Positions 1 through 9,191 of a DNA stretch of 64,000 nucleotides are shown here, one piece after another. The translations under genes and the position numbers were made by a program. The stretch covers positions 43,443 through 107,442 of the forward strand of contig CALIBL010000025.1 of NCBI GenBank assembly GCA_938045805.1, read 5' to 3'. Below the pieces are notes generated by a model. That model saw only the letters and a program-made list of their open reading frames with translations. It did not search any database and was not told where the DNA came from. Every line of letters begins with the position of its first letter. Positions within the stretch are counted from its first letter, which is position 1. The stretch comes from an uncultured Rubripirellula sp. Its GTDB lineage: Bacteria; Planctomycetota; Planctomycetia; Pirellulales; Pirellulaceae.

Positions 1-843
1 CACGACTGCCGGTTGTCCGTTCATGCGGGCGAGTGTTCGCACTTCTTTTGTGGTGTCTTTAACGGTCCCCAAATCGCTCAACCGAATGGGGTAGCCATCG
101 ATGTTGGTAATGACAAGATCTTTGAAATCGGATGACTTACTGACGCGGCCAAGTGTTCTTAGAGCTCGTTCACGTGTCCCCTCGTCAACTCTTCCGCCCG
201 GGACTTCCGCGTTTTGTCGAGCCAGTGCCTCTCGGACTTGAAGGATTGATAGTTGGTGGGCGGCGAGTCGCTTCGCATCGATGTCCACCTGAATCGCCCG
301 GTCCGCGGCACCGGCGATTTCAACTTCCGCGACACCACGTGCCGATTCAATGACGTTTTTGACGTAACGATCAGCCAAAACGTAGAGTTCTCGAGACGAT
401 CTTTGTCCCGAGACAGCGAGTGTCATAATGGGAGAGGAATCGAGGTCGCGTTTTTTAACGATTGGAGGGTCAAGACCCGGAGGTAATTGATTGATGACCC
501 CAGCAACCGCATCGCGAACATCTTGTACCGCAGCGTCAATCTCGCGATCCAGTTCGATGGTGACGATGACGAAGGATCGACCATCCCAAGAAATCGATCT
601 CAGTTCATTGATTCCCGACACCGAAGCGACAGAATCTTCGATCACCGAACTCACTTCCGATTCGACCTCTGCCGCAGCAGCGCCAACATAGGTGGTACTG
701 ATGTAGATCTGCGGGAGGTCCATGTTTGGGAAACGATCAACACCTAGCTGAGGAAAAGCAACCAGCCCCGAAACCACCAGGGCGGTGACGAGCATGAGTG
801 CGAAGACTGGGCGTTTGACGCAAACTTCAGCTAACCAGTACAA
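1..843 (-). CDS. RND efflux transporter, inner-membrane pump (N-terminal part; cut by window edge)
   Basis: Reading the minus strand from a TTG at 841-843 gives an open frame to the window edge, about 281 residues. It begins MYWLAEVCVKRPVFALM, followed by a first membrane helix (about residues 10-30) and a periplasmic porter region with the AcrB-family signature around VGAAAAEVESEVSSVIED. The protein is a proton-driven inner-membrane pump of the hydrophobe/amphiphile efflux (HAE) type that exports drugs or other small molecules with an adaptor and an outer-membrane channel. The start is chosen because AAAGGA lies about 6 bases upstream, overlapping the stop codon region of the adaptor gene; the two genes are 12 bases apart and surely co-transcribed. 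Only the N-terminal quarter is visible, so the substrate class cannot be judged. Confidence 0.9.
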   Translation of the reverse strand, partial: MYWLAEVCVKRPVFALMLVTALVVSGLVAFPQLGVDRFPNMDLPQIYISTTYVGAAAAEVESEVSSVIEDSVASVSGINELRSISWDGRSFVIVTIELDREIDAAVQDVRDAVAGVINQLPPGLDPPIVKKRDLDSSPIMTLAVSGQRSSRELYVLADRYVKNVIESARGVAEVEIAGAADRAIQVDIDAKRLAAHQLSILQVREALARQNAEVPGGRVDEGTRERALRTLGRVSKSSDFKDLVITNIDGYPIRLSDLGTVKDTTKEVRTLARMNGQPAVV

Positions 844-855
844 GGCGAATCCTTT

Positions 856-2100
856 TTAGTTGTTCAGTTCGTTCGATGGCGTTAGCTGATTCGGGTTGAG
901 CTTCTCCGTGCTAATGACTCTTGCTCGTTTACCTTGTGATGCATCCGCAAGAATTTCGTCACCTGGCTGCAGTCCACTTGTGATCTCGTAGCGGTCGTTG
1001 CGTTTGGTTCCCAAAAGGACTTCTTGTTCAATTGCCATCCCTTCAACGACTTTCCAAACTTTCTGGACGCCTGCAAAAGAATCGACAGCGGAAGCGGGGA
1101 CTGAGATGGCCGTTGCTTCGGGTGCGATCACCACTTCTGCTTCCGCAAAGAGTCCGGCGCGGATTGCTTGGTCTGGGTTAGCGACGTCGGCTTCAAAACC
1201 GATCACGCGACTTTGGTCCTCCAGCGTTGGGCTGACCCGAGTGATGCGTGCGCTAATGGGATCCGCCATGGAGGCAATTTCCAGAGTGATTTGGAGCCCT
1301 TTTTTCAGCTGTTGGGCATAGCGTTCAGGTAGCGTCCCTCGAAAACGAAGCGGGTCAGTTGAAACCATGGTGGCAACCGGTTGTCCCACTGCAAGATAGG
1401 TCCCGGGAGCGACTAGACGTGTTTGGATGTAGCCATTCAGTGGCGCGAGGATCGTCGCTTCAGAGATGTTGTGTTTTGCGAGAGCGAGTTCCGTTTCGCG
1501 AGTATTGATCATCGCAATTTTTTCCTGCACTGAATTCAATGCAGCGTCATGTCTAGCCTCCGCAGCACGCTCACTTGCGAATGCGATATCGAATTCGCCT
1601 TTGGAGATCGCACCTTGTGACAAGAGGTTTTGTGCTCTTTGAAGGCTGTTTTTTGCTTCTTCCCAAAGCGCCTTCTCCTGACGTACCGGCGGGGCGTTCA
1701 TTGGGCTCAAACCGGTGGTAGGTTCATTGGGTTCCAGCCCCACAGCCGCTCTGGCCTGTTCCAGCCTTGCTTTGGCTTGATTGGCTTCGAGATCAAATTG
1801 TGTGGTGTCGAGTAGAACGATTGCTTCGTTCTTCTCAGCGTAATCGCCAAGATCCACGTTCACCTTAGAAACTCTTCCGGCAACCTTTGTGCTGACGACC
1901 GTTTCTTCGTCAGCCACCAAGCTCCCCTGACTTCTGGCAGTTGTGGGCCATGGGCTGAGGTCGACGCTGAGGGTCGCAACTTGGATGGTTGGTTCGGCTT
2001 CGGGTGAGTCAGCCGATCGATCGTTCTTGGGCTGTTGGTTCTCGCATCCGCTGGCAAAGGTGATGAGGGTTAACAGCACCACCACGTAATGGCTTCGCAT
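856..2100 (-). CDS. RND efflux periplasmic adaptor subunit (membrane fusion protein), lipoprotein
   Basis: This adaptor links the inner-membrane RND pump to an outer-membrane channel. The chosen start (ATG at 2098-2100) gives MRSHYVVVLLTLITFASGC, a lipoprotein signal peptide with lipobox ASGC; an in-frame ATG at 2190 would add 30 residues that spoil the signal. After the lipobox come the barrel-sandwich (lipoyl-like) half with VAGRVSKVNVDLGDYAEKNE, a long helical hairpin, the second half-motif ILAPLNGYIQTRLVAPGTYL, and C-terminal beta-barrel and membrane-proximal domains. It lies directly upstream of the RND pump gene and forms an operon with it. No outer-membrane factor gene is visible here; it may lie beyond the window. 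Family assignment is firm, substrate unknown. Confidence 0.92.
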   Translation of the reverse strand: MRSHYVVVLLTLITFASGCENQQPKNDRSADSPEAEPTIQVATLSVDLSPWPTTARSQGSLVADEETVVSTKVAGRVSKVNVDLGDYAEKNEAIVLLDTTQFDLEANQAKARLEQARAAVGLEPNEPTTGLSPMNAPPVRQEKALWEEAKNSLQRAQNLLSQGAISKGEFDIAFASERAAEARHDAALNSVQEKIAMINTRETELALAKHNISEATILAPLNGYIQTRLVAPGTYLAVGQPVATMVSTDPLRFRGTLPERYAQQLKKGLQITLEIASMADPISARITRVSPTLEDQSRVIGFEADVANPDQAIRAGLFAEAEVVIAPEATAISVPASAVDSFAGVQKVWKVVEGMAIEQEVLLGTKRNDRYEITSGLQPGDEILADASQGKRARVISTEKLNPNQLTPSNELNN

Positions 2101-2432
2101 CGGGTGGACTGCTCTGTTGTGTGACGGATGTAATGGATCTTGCAATTTGCGTGGAAGCGTTTGACAGACGAGGCGCCTAATGTGGGTCATGAGCGGCAGT
2201 TGAAAGAGGAATTATCCGACCAAAAGACGAGGCGTGAAAGTGATCGCCTGGCGGTGCACGACTGTTTCGGGTGGGGGAGTGGCGGGGATCGGGGCGTTCC
2301 CGAGAATCGCCTATTACAATCCGAATGAAGCTCAGAAGCAAGCGTCGCCTTGGGGGATCCGATCCGGTTGGTCAACTCGGTTGGTTTGACGATTCTGGAT
2401 GAGACAGGTCAATGGTCAGGCAATAAAAGCTA
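2101..2432. other. Intergenic stretch without a convincing gene
   Basis: This 330-base gap lies between the efflux adaptor start and the end of queG, both on the minus strand. Short open frames occur on both strands but none has a recognisable protein, a ribosome binding site or codon use like its neighbours. It presumably holds the efflux operon promoter. The only structure I can point to is the small hairpin at its upper end (2426-2440). Confidence 0.5.
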
Positions 2433-2440
2433 TTAGCTTT
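2426..2440 (-). terminator. Small AT-rich hairpin at the end of queG
   Basis: A 6-bp stem (AAAGCT / AGCTTT) with a 3-base loop overlaps the queG stop codon and, read on the minus strand, is followed by TTATTG. It sits where the motor/QueG operon would end. The stem is short and AT-rich, so it may be only a weak terminator or chance. Confidence 0.3.
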
Positions 2441-3575
2441 GGTTCGCTGAAAATTCCGAAGGAAACCGATTTAACGCTGCATCAATTTCCTCAACCACAG
2501 CCGGTTCTTGTTCAATGGATTTTCTCTCAAGCAAGATCGTGCGCCCCGGTGCAAATTGCAGGTTTCCAATCGCCCACGCGCAAGAGCCGCGTACGAGGGG
2601 TTCGGCATCATGGAGGCCGAGTTTTAGGGAAGTGAGTGCTGATGGATCGCCTTGGTTGCCCATGACAATCGCCGCGTTGCGCAGCATCCCGCGCCGCCGT
2701 GGACGCCACATCGGAGTCTTGCGAAAGGCTTTGCGGTATTGTTCATCATCCATCAGAAAGAGCCGTGGGAGCTCAAGTGAGAATGTTGGCTCGTCCGCTG
2801 TTTTTGCTTGTGAGTTCCGGCGGGAAGGTTTGCGATTCCAAGGACACACCTCCTGGCAAATATCGCAACCAAAAACCCAATCGCCAATTTTTTCGCGAAG
2901 CGGTCGGGGGATGCTACCCCGATGTTCAATCGTCAGGTAACTGATGCATTTTCCAGCATCCAAGCGACCCGGCTCAGGGAAGGCATCGGTGGGGCAGGCA
3001 GTGATGCAGGCGGTGCAAGTTCCACAGTGGGTGGTGTGGTGTGGTATCGATGTTTCAAGTTCCAGTGAAGTCAAGACACTTGCGAGGAAGAAGTAGCTGC
3101 CCAGAGTTTTATTGATGAGCAGTGTGTTGTTGGCAATCCAGCCGAGCCCAGCGAGTTGAGCAAATTCCCTTTCCATCAGAGGAGCTGTATCGACCACGCC
3201 TCGGTTCTTTGACTCCGGGGCTTGATCAGTGATTTCGCGACAGATTCTTTTTAATTTGGGGTGTAGGACATCGTGATAGTCGCTGCCGGTGCTGGCGTAC
3301 CTCGCAACCTTCCCTGTCATGGATTGTTTTTCTCCCGTGCTGCTTGATGCCGGATAGGGGTAGGCAAGTGTGATGATGGATCGAACTCCATCTAGCACCG
3401 CATTGGGATGGCGATAGGCCTCTTTGCGATCAGCAAAGTAATTCATTTCGGCGGCGAATCCGTCCTCGATCCATCGCAGTAGTTCTGGGTAACCTTGTGG
3501 GCTAATGGCTGGTGCAATACCCAGTAAGGAAAAGCCTTCGACGTCAGCAATGTTTTGAATGATCTCTGGATTCAT
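2433..3575 (-). CDS. queG: Epoxyqueuosine reductase QueG
   Basis: QueG is the cytoplasmic cobalamin- and iron-sulfur-dependent enzyme that reduces epoxyqueuosine to queuosine in the wobble position of certain tRNAs. At 380 residues it has the usual length. The catalytic-loop motif DTAPLMEREFAQLAGLGW is at residues 129-146. Two [4Fe-4S] cluster motifs follow: Cys184, 187, 190 and 194 (CGTCTACITACP), then Cys210 and Cys237, 240 and 244 (CDICQEVCPWN). The C-terminal 80 residues look like the HEAT-type repeats typical of the family. The start lies 8 bases after the stop of the terpene-cyclase-fold gene, so it is the last gene of that operon although its function is unrelated. Confidence 0.95.
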   Translation of the reverse strand: MNPEIIQNIADVEGFSLLGIAPAISPQGYPELLRWIEDGFAAEMNYFADRKEAYRHPNAVLDGVRSIITLAYPYPASSSTGEKQSMTGKVARYASTGSDYHDVLHPKLKRICREITDQAPESKNRGVVDTAPLMEREFAQLAGLGWIANNTLLINKTLGSYFFLASVLTSLELETSIPHHTTHCGTCTACITACPTDAFPEPGRLDAGKCISYLTIEHRGSIPRPLREKIGDWVFGCDICQEVCPWNRKPSRRNSQAKTADEPTFSLELPRLFLMDDEQYRKAFRKTPMWRPRRRGMLRNAAIVMGNQGDPSALTSLKLGLHDAEPLVRGSCAWAIGNLQFAPGRTILLERKSIEQEPAVVEEIDAALNRFPSEFSANQS

Positions 3576-3583
3576 GCATTCGT

Positions 3584-5638
3584 TTAGCGACGAAGAGGCT
3601 GATTGGGCTGCTGGGCGATTCTCGCTTTGTTAACGCGGATCGTGTGCCGATAGTAGGTTTCGAGGCAGAGTGTTGCCATTGCTGTGGTATAGATCCGTCC
3701 TCCGTAGCCACCCCAGAGCGTGTCAGTTGGCCAGCTCCCGTCTGGTTTTTGCGTGTTGATCAATCGACTTTGCAGTGCTTGATTCCAGCGGTTCCAGTTT
3801 TGATTCTGTAATTGGTGCAAGGCGATCGTCGCGTAATACCAGTAATAGTAGTTGTCTTGCCCAGCTCCAGGTAACTGCTGCATCAGGAAGCGTTCCCCTT
3901 CTTGGATGGCTTCTTGTGACATTGAGTCGCCAATGAGAAGGCGTGTCGCCATTGCTTCGGCTGTCATGGTGCGACTAACCGCTTCCCCGGGCCGGTAGCT
4001 CGATAGACCTCCGTGGGTTCCACTTTGTACTGATCGTAAAAAGCGTTGCACACCGGTGGTTGCATTGGTTGAAATTTGAATTCCTGCACGGTTTCCCGCA
4101 TCGAGTACCATTGCTTGCCATCCCAGTTGACTGAGATCACCTGGATCTCCTTCGCTGTATCGCCAACCGCCGCTCTGAGGGTGCTGTAACTGCTGGGTGT
4201 GTTGGATCGCGCGCTGGGCGGAAAGAAGGGCTGATGGGTCCGCAGTGATAGCGGCGGCTTCAGACATCGCTAGTGCGGCAATCCCATGACAGTAGGTTGC
4301 CTCGTAGATATTTGCTTTGCCCTTCAGCGAGCCATTCGGCTTCTGCTGGTGGATCAAGTATGCCAAGCCGCGATAGACTGCATCCGAGTATTCACCGTTT
4401 TGATGGGTGTGTCCGGCTCCCATCAGACTCAGTAGTGCGAGGCCAGTGAGGGCGGTTTCTGCCTGTGAGCCTGCAGAGCCACGGGAGGTTCCAAGCGGTG
4501 ACCGTTCGAGTCCCGCACTGCTCGTCCTTGGATCCCAGGCTCCATCTTCTCGTTGCTGCTGCACTAGGTATTCGATGGCTCGTTGAACGGCCGCTTCGGT
4601 CTCTTCGTTACCACCGGTGCCATGAAGTGCACGTGTCTTTGCAGCACCTTGCCGGTTTGCAAAGTCGTTGACATCTTGATTGATCACGGTCGCTTGGTTG
4701 CCATCTTCAGTCTGTGATGTAAATGGATTCGCAAGGTTCTCGGGGGTTGTGTTTGTGATATCCTGCGATGATTCACTCAGCGATGTGGTAGAGGGAGCGG
4801 TAGACGTCTCGTTGGCCACCGACGAATCTGAGTTCTGTTCTGTAGGCTGTTCTGCGAGTGCGGAGTCCATTTCTGGGGTTTCCGTCTCGGATGCCTCAAC
4901 AGGAGGATCGTTGGAATTAGGAGTCAATTGGCTGTCGACTACTGAATCCATTGTTTCGAGGCCGGCAAAAGCGTTCTCTAGCAGGGAATCAAACTCAGAT
5001 TGTAAATCGGGGAGTGTTTCAGCCTGCGTCTCGGTGAGCGAAGTCGCCGTGTGTTCGATCCTTTCGATTGGGAACTCAGCTAACGCCTGAGAAGGGTCCG
5101 GTTCAGGAGTCGAATCAACTTCTGCCACTGCGTCGGTCACGTTGTCTTCGGATTGGTTTTCTTCGATCGGCTCTTGAGTTAAGGGTGTCTCGATCCCTGT
5201 TGGATTGATATTGAGTGATGCGGTGGCATTAGGGTCCGGCGTTTGGTTTGGTACTGTCTGAGTCCCAACAGCATCCTCTGGATTGGCTGAATGGTTCAGT
5301 GGGAGAGGGGCAATGCTGGACTGAGCCATTCCGCTGCTCGATTCCGCATCCAGTTCGGGAACAAATGTGGAGAATTCAACTGCTTGTGATTCACCCTGCG
5401 CGAATTCTTCGTGAGACTCCTTTTCTTGCTTCGAGTCCGATTGGTACAGCGATGGTAGCCAGACAATCAAACCCAGGTGCAAAATGATCGAGGCAAGAAG
5501 GTAGATCCAGCCGGTGATTCTTCGCTGTTTTCGGTACTTTGCGATTAGCCAAGCCGACGCAACGAGCAGCGATACCGAAGCAATCGCAAAGCTGAGAACG
5601 AAGTATCCGTTTGACCAAAGTGATTGGGTAAGGTTCAA
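3584..5638 (-). CDS. Membrane-anchored prenyltransferase/squalene-cyclase-repeat protein of an ExbBD-type operon
   Basis: The 684-residue protein has three parts. Two membrane helices (about residues 12-33 and 41-63) flank a basic loop (KYRKQRR), which predicts a cytoplasmic loop and both ends outside the cytoplasm. An acidic, Ser/Thr/Pro-rich linker runs from about residue 70 to 350. The C-terminal third is an alpha/alpha-barrel of the terpenoid-cyclase fold, with QW-like repeats such as QQREDGAWDP, HPQSGGWRY and QKPDGSWP. I see no DxDD acid motif of true squalene cyclases, so catalysis is doubtful. Translation starts at TTG, overlapping the exbD stop as TTGA, which indicates coupling. The role is unknown; the layout (anchor, long linker, periplasmic domain) resembles TonB or TolA, suggesting it may be moved by the motor (inference). 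Confidence 0.8.
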   Translation of the reverse strand: MNLTQSLWSNGYFVLSFAIASVSLLVASAWLIAKYRKQRRITGWIYLLASIILHLGLIVWLPSLYQSDSKQEKESHEEFAQGESQAVEFSTFVPELDAESSSGMAQSSIAPLPLNHSANPEDAVGTQTVPNQTPDPNATASLNINPTGIETPLTQEPIEENQSEDNVTDAVAEVDSTPEPDPSQALAEFPIERIEHTATSLTETQAETLPDLQSEFDSLLENAFAGLETMDSVVDSQLTPNSNDPPVEASETETPEMDSALAEQPTEQNSDSSVANETSTAPSTTSLSESSQDITNTTPENLANPFTSQTEDGNQATVINQDVNDFANRQGAAKTRALHGTGGNEETEAAVQRAIEYLVQQQREDGAWDPRTSSAGLERSPLGTSRGSAGSQAETALTGLALLSLMGAGHTHQNGEYSDAVYRGLAYLIHQQKPNGSLKGKANIYEATYCHGIAALAMSEAAAITADPSALLSAQRAIQHTQQLQHPQSGGWRYSEGDPGDLSQLGWQAMVLDAGNRAGIQISTNATTGVQRFLRSVQSGTHGGLSSYRPGEAVSRTMTAEAMATRLLIGDSMSQEAIQEGERFLMQQLPGAGQDNYYYWYYATIALHQLQNQNWNRWNQALQSRLINTQKPDGSWPTDTLWGGYGGRIYTTAMATLCLETYYRHTIRVNKARIAQQPNQPLRR

Positions 5639-6048
5639 CGCTTCATCCTCTGCGTTGAGATGCCAATCTTTTCGACACCGCTGCTTCGCACCGCATGCAG
5701 AACTTCAACCGTTTGTTGCAGTGATCCAGATGCTTCACCTCGAACCGCGACTCGCAAGCCGGGATAATTCTGATGTTCGAGCTTCAGTCGGTTTGTTAAC
5801 TCCTGCTGCGTCACCACCTCATCACCGAGGGTGATGGTTCCATCGAGGCTGATGGCAACGACTCGCTCATCGGGTATGCGTGTGATCGCTTGCATCTCGC
5901 TGAGGTTTGGCACATTGACGTCGATACGGCTTTCGGCCTCGCTGAATTCACTACCCACCATGAAAAAAATTACCAGCAAGAAGACGACATCGATCATCGG
6001 TGTCAAATTGATTGAGGCGTCTTCTGATGCTTTTCTTCTGGCTGACAT
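5635..6048 (-). CDS. ExbD/TolR family biopolymer transport protein
   Basis: A 137-residue protein with a short cytoplasmic N-terminus, one membrane helix (about residues 15-33, LTPMIDVVFLLVIFFMVGSEF) and a periplasmic domain. The aspartate in the helix (Asp20, in MIDVVF) is the conserved proton-path residue of ExbD/TolR. With the upstream ExbB/TolQ-type protein it should form a proton-driven motor in the inner membrane. The length is normal for the family. Its stop overlaps the TTG start of the downstream anchored barrel protein. No TonB gene is seen nearby, so its partner is likely an operon product. Confidence 0.93.
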   Translation of the reverse strand: MSARRKASEDASINLTPMIDVVFLLVIFFMVGSEFSEAESRIDVNVPNLSEMQAITRIPDERVVAISLDGTITLGDEVVTQQELTNRLKLEHQNYPGLRVAVRGEASGSLQQTVEVLHAVRSSGVEKIGISTQRMKR

Positions 6049-6161
6049 CGTCGTTTTATGGGGTGAGCTAGGTGATGACGGTTGGACGCTTTCGGATGAG
6101 TAAAGTTTCCCTCGGACGGTGATAGGATTCTTCGTTCCAAGTTGACCAACACCGAGTGTCT

Positions 6162-7148
6162 CTACGCGGCTCGACGTTTTCGTTGGTCTTGTCCAGCGTT
6201 GTTTTTATCAAGTCCTTCTGCAGAAATGCACGCAATGACTCTCTGGCAAAGACGATCAATTTCGTTGAGGTAACGGTCCGATTTACCGCTGAAATACATG
6301 AAGGCTAAGTAGGCGGGGATGGCAACCATTAATCCGCCCGCTGTTGTAACGAGGGCGGTGCTAATTCCGGACGCTAACATCTCAGGTCGACCTAATGATT
6401 CTCTGCTACTCATCATTTCAAACGACTCGATCATTCCGAGCACTGTCCCGAGAAGTCCGATCAATGGAGCGACGTTGCTGATCGCGTGAAACACACGGAC
6501 GAAACGTTTCAGAGAGTCTGAGACGCGATCACCCGCATCCATCACTGCCTGCTCGATCTCGAGCATGGGGTGGCCCCATCTTCGAATCGCCGCTTGGAAA
6601 ACCTCGGCGACCGGGCAGTTGAATTCATCGCAAAGCTGGTTTGCTTCCTCGTAACTGAGTTGACCATCCTCGACAAACTCGGTGAAACGCCGCACGAAGG
6701 GCCTGGGAATGACGCGGGATCGTCTCAGGGAAATTAGTTTTTCGATCGATAATGCCGCGACAACCAAGGAACACAGTCCGAGTGGGATCATGAGAATCCC
6801 ACCTTCAGCAATTTTTGACAGGAGAGAGTTTCCGCTTTTTTCGGAGCGGTCCGAATTGGAATCCACGGAGGTTGTATCTGCACCGCTTGGTAGTCTGGGA
6901 ATTCCCATCGTGGCGGTTGTCGCATTGTTGGATTCGGCCACGCTTGTGCTGCTGGCAGCGTTATCGGCTTGCTGTGTAGTGCCCTGTAAGCGGGTTGATT
7001 GCCCCATAACGTCCATCATCCAGATCGAACCACTCGCCAAGATGATTAACGGCAGAATGCGACTGGTGATTGCAATTCGATGAGACACGTTTCTATTTTG
7101 CATGGTATGAAATGATGGCTCTTCAAGATTCACGCGTGGTAGTTCCAT
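6162..7148 (-). CDS. MotA/TolQ/ExbB proton channel family protein
   Basis: A 328-residue ExbB/TolQ-type stator protein. A signal-like hydrophobic segment is followed by about 80 residues of Ser/Thr/Asn-rich periplasmic sequence, then the ExbB core: a helix near GGILMIPLGLCSLVVAALSIEKL, a cytoplasmic helical domain, and the paired helices containing VAPLIGLLGTVLGMIESF and STALVTTAGGLMVAIPAYLAF. The extended N-terminus is common in planctomycete and Bacteroidetes homologues. The ATG at 7146-7148 overlaps the TPR gene's stop as TAATG, implying coupled translation; an in-frame ATG at 7101-7103 would place the signal peptide at the extreme N-terminus and is an alternative. A 113-base gap separates it from exbD. 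Confidence 0.92.
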   Translation of the reverse strand: MELPRVNLEEPSFHTMQNRNVSHRIAITSRILPLIILASGSIWMMDVMGQSTRLQGTTQQADNAASSTSVAESNNATTATMGIPRLPSGADTTSVDSNSDRSEKSGNSLLSKIAEGGILMIPLGLCSLVVAALSIEKLISLRRSRVIPRPFVRRFTEFVEDGQLSYEEANQLCDEFNCPVAEVFQAAIRRWGHPMLEIEQAVMDAGDRVSDSLKRFVRVFHAISNVAPLIGLLGTVLGMIESFEMMSSRESLGRPEMLASGISTALVTTAGGLMVAIPAYLAFMYFSGKSDRYLNEIDRLCQRVIACISAEGLDKNNAGQDQRKRRAA

Positions 7149-9025
7149 TAACGCTTAATCGGTGCATTTTCGTTGATGGACTGCGGAGATTGCTGAGGGT
7201 TGATCGTAGCGACGCGCTTACTCGCATCCAACGCGTAGGTCGAGTCATTGAATCGGTTGATAAGATTGCTGTAGCAGATTAACGCCTCGCGTTGGTGCCC
7301 CAGTTGTTCGAAGGATTTACCAGCTTGGATGAGTGAGGCAGCTACCCACGGTCCGGTAGCGTCGATCACTTCCACTTCTCGGTACGCAAGGATCGCGTTG
7401 GAGTACTGCTGTTGCAGGTAAAACGTTTCTCCGATGAGCCATTGAGCGCGTCCCCGAAGATTCGTTTCCATTTGCCTGTTACGGGCAAGTGGTTCGAGGA
7501 TGCTCCGAGAACCATCAAAGTCGGTCTTGCGAATCGCCAGCTCAGCTTCGAGCAGGCTAACGAGCGCAACGTTGAAAGTATCCTGTTGAGCGGCTGACTT
7601 TGCGGCCTCAATACGTCGCAGTGCAGATTCGGCGTTCGTGCCCGTGCTGGTTTCTGCTTCGGCGCAACGAAGAAGCGTTGCGAAATCGGATTCGCCTCGA
7701 ACGTCCACCAAATAGTTCCACCATGCTGCAGCGTCTTTGACACGCCCCTGTTGCACCAATGCTTCGGCAAGTAAACGTTCGACAGCACTCGTTCGCGATG
7801 GTGAGGGTGCATCGATGGCTTCTGCATCCGAGGCGAGTGCGAGCATGGACCATTTCTCGTTCAGACCGGCCCAGCGACACGCTGCCTCCCTAGCTTTTCC
7901 CGTTACCGCATCCGGCTCGGATGGTAGCAACAGCCCCGCGGCGAACCTTTCAGCAGCAGCTTGATGATCAAGGTCTGACAGTTCCGCCAGTGCTTCAGCC
8001 GTAGCGCTTCCCACCTCGTCCAGTTTTCCCAAATGCTCCGCAACAATCGTCCCGAGGATATCTGAGCCTCGGACGGTTGCGGTCAGCAGAGCGATGCGGA
8101 GCAGTTTGGGGCTGAGTTGCTCGAGTTTTTCAGACGACGCTTGATCAAGGATCCAATCTTGAACGGGGATGGGAATTTGTTCAAAGCGGGAGTCCGCAAA
8201 CTCGTCGACAAGTTGACGAGTAAGTTTCGATTCAGGCCAGTTCTGCAGTAGGTTTGCGATGGCGGTTAGAGTGGACTGAGTCTCATTCGCTTTCTGATAA
8301 CACTGGATCGCAAGCATGGCTGCTTGGTCGGCGTCAGGGTGCTCGGGATGCTCTTGAGAGAACTCCTTGAGTGTGTTCGCTGCTTTCCCTGGATCGAGGC
8401 CGCGAAAAGCGATGGCCCATGCGTAACCTAATTTGGCAGTGGATTGATTCGCGGAATTCAATCGTTTCGATAAGGAGAACGCTCTCTCTGCGATCTCAAA
8501 ATCTTTCTTTTCAAGTGATGCACTGCCTATCTGATTGAGGATCTTGGCTGCGTTTTCCATACTTGGCTTGTGCTCATTAGCCGATGCGGTCAGTTGCTCG
8601 GTGACGTTCTCAAGTAGGTCGCAGGCGGACTCGTTCTGTCCCCTTTCGCTCAGCAGCAGTGCTGTGGCGATGCGTAGCATGTTCTTTGCGTGCTGCGGCA
8701 GGTTTGCGGCCTGAGGACGTTCTGACGCGTCAATGGCGTGATTGTAAAAGGCGATTGCATTTTCAATCTCACCGCGACGTTGAAGTTCACGCGCGAGTCG
8801 TGCGATCGGTAGCGTGATGTCGTTCGCCAGCTTTTCGTCGGCATAAAGTTTCTCGCCCAAAGCGACGGCAGTGACGAGGTCGCCATCCTTCAGTGATTGG
8901 TCAAGTTCGCGCAGCAGTTGATCCCCAGCATGGACTGGTGATGTGAATAAACCAATCATCAGTGCGAACATCCACACGCTCCTCAACGCGTGTGATGGAC
9001 GTATCGCAGTGAGGCTACTTACCAT
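7148..9025 (-). CDS. Exported TPR-repeat protein, first gene of the ExbBD-type operon
   Basis: A 625-residue protein with a signal peptide (about residues 1-33, ending FTSPVHA before GDQLL). The rest is almost entirely helical, with tetratricopeptide-type repeats, for example around AIAFYNHAIDA, FEIAERAFSLSKRLN and SNAILAYREVEVID near the C-terminus. TPR proteins scaffold protein-protein contacts; in Tol systems the periplasmic TPR protein CpoB/YbgF works with TolA, and this may be a functional analogue (inference from operon position). It overlaps the ExbB gene by one base. It was judged by fold and context only; no catalytic motif was seen. Confidence 0.85.
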   Translation of the reverse strand: MVSSLTAIRPSHALRSVWMFALMIGLFTSPVHAGDQLLRELDQSLKDGDLVTAVALGEKLYADEKLANDITLPIARLARELQRRGEIENAIAFYNHAIDASERPQAANLPQHAKNMLRIATALLLSERGQNESACDLLENVTEQLTASANEHKPSMENAAKILNQIGSASLEKKDFEIAERAFSLSKRLNSANQSTAKLGYAWAIAFRGLDPGKAANTLKEFSQEHPEHPDADQAAMLAIQCYQKANETQSTLTAIANLLQNWPESKLTRQLVDEFADSRFEQIPIPVQDWILDQASSEKLEQLSPKLLRIALLTATVRGSDILGTIVAEHLGKLDEVGSATAEALAELSDLDHQAAAERFAAGLLLPSEPDAVTGKAREAACRWAGLNEKWSMLALASDAEAIDAPSPSRTSAVERLLAEALVQQGRVKDAAAWWNYLVDVRGESDFATLLRCAEAETSTGTNAESALRRIEAAKSAAQQDTFNVALVSLLEAELAIRKTDFDGSRSILEPLARNRQMETNLRGRAQWLIGETFYLQQQYSNAILAYREVEVIDATGPWVAASLIQAGKSFEQLGHQREALICYSNLINRFNDSTYALDASKRVATINPQQSPQSINENAPIKR

Positions 9026-9191
9026 CCCTGATTCCGCTTATGTAGTCTCTCCTGAGGCCATTCCTTGCCTAGGGCCGCCTTGATCCGTCACCTTTGCGGG
9101 GTACAGAATCGTTTACTGTCCTCTGCCAATACCGAAACATGTGCCACCAAAGCAATCCCGACTCTCGAAACTCACCACTTTTCGAGCGAAA

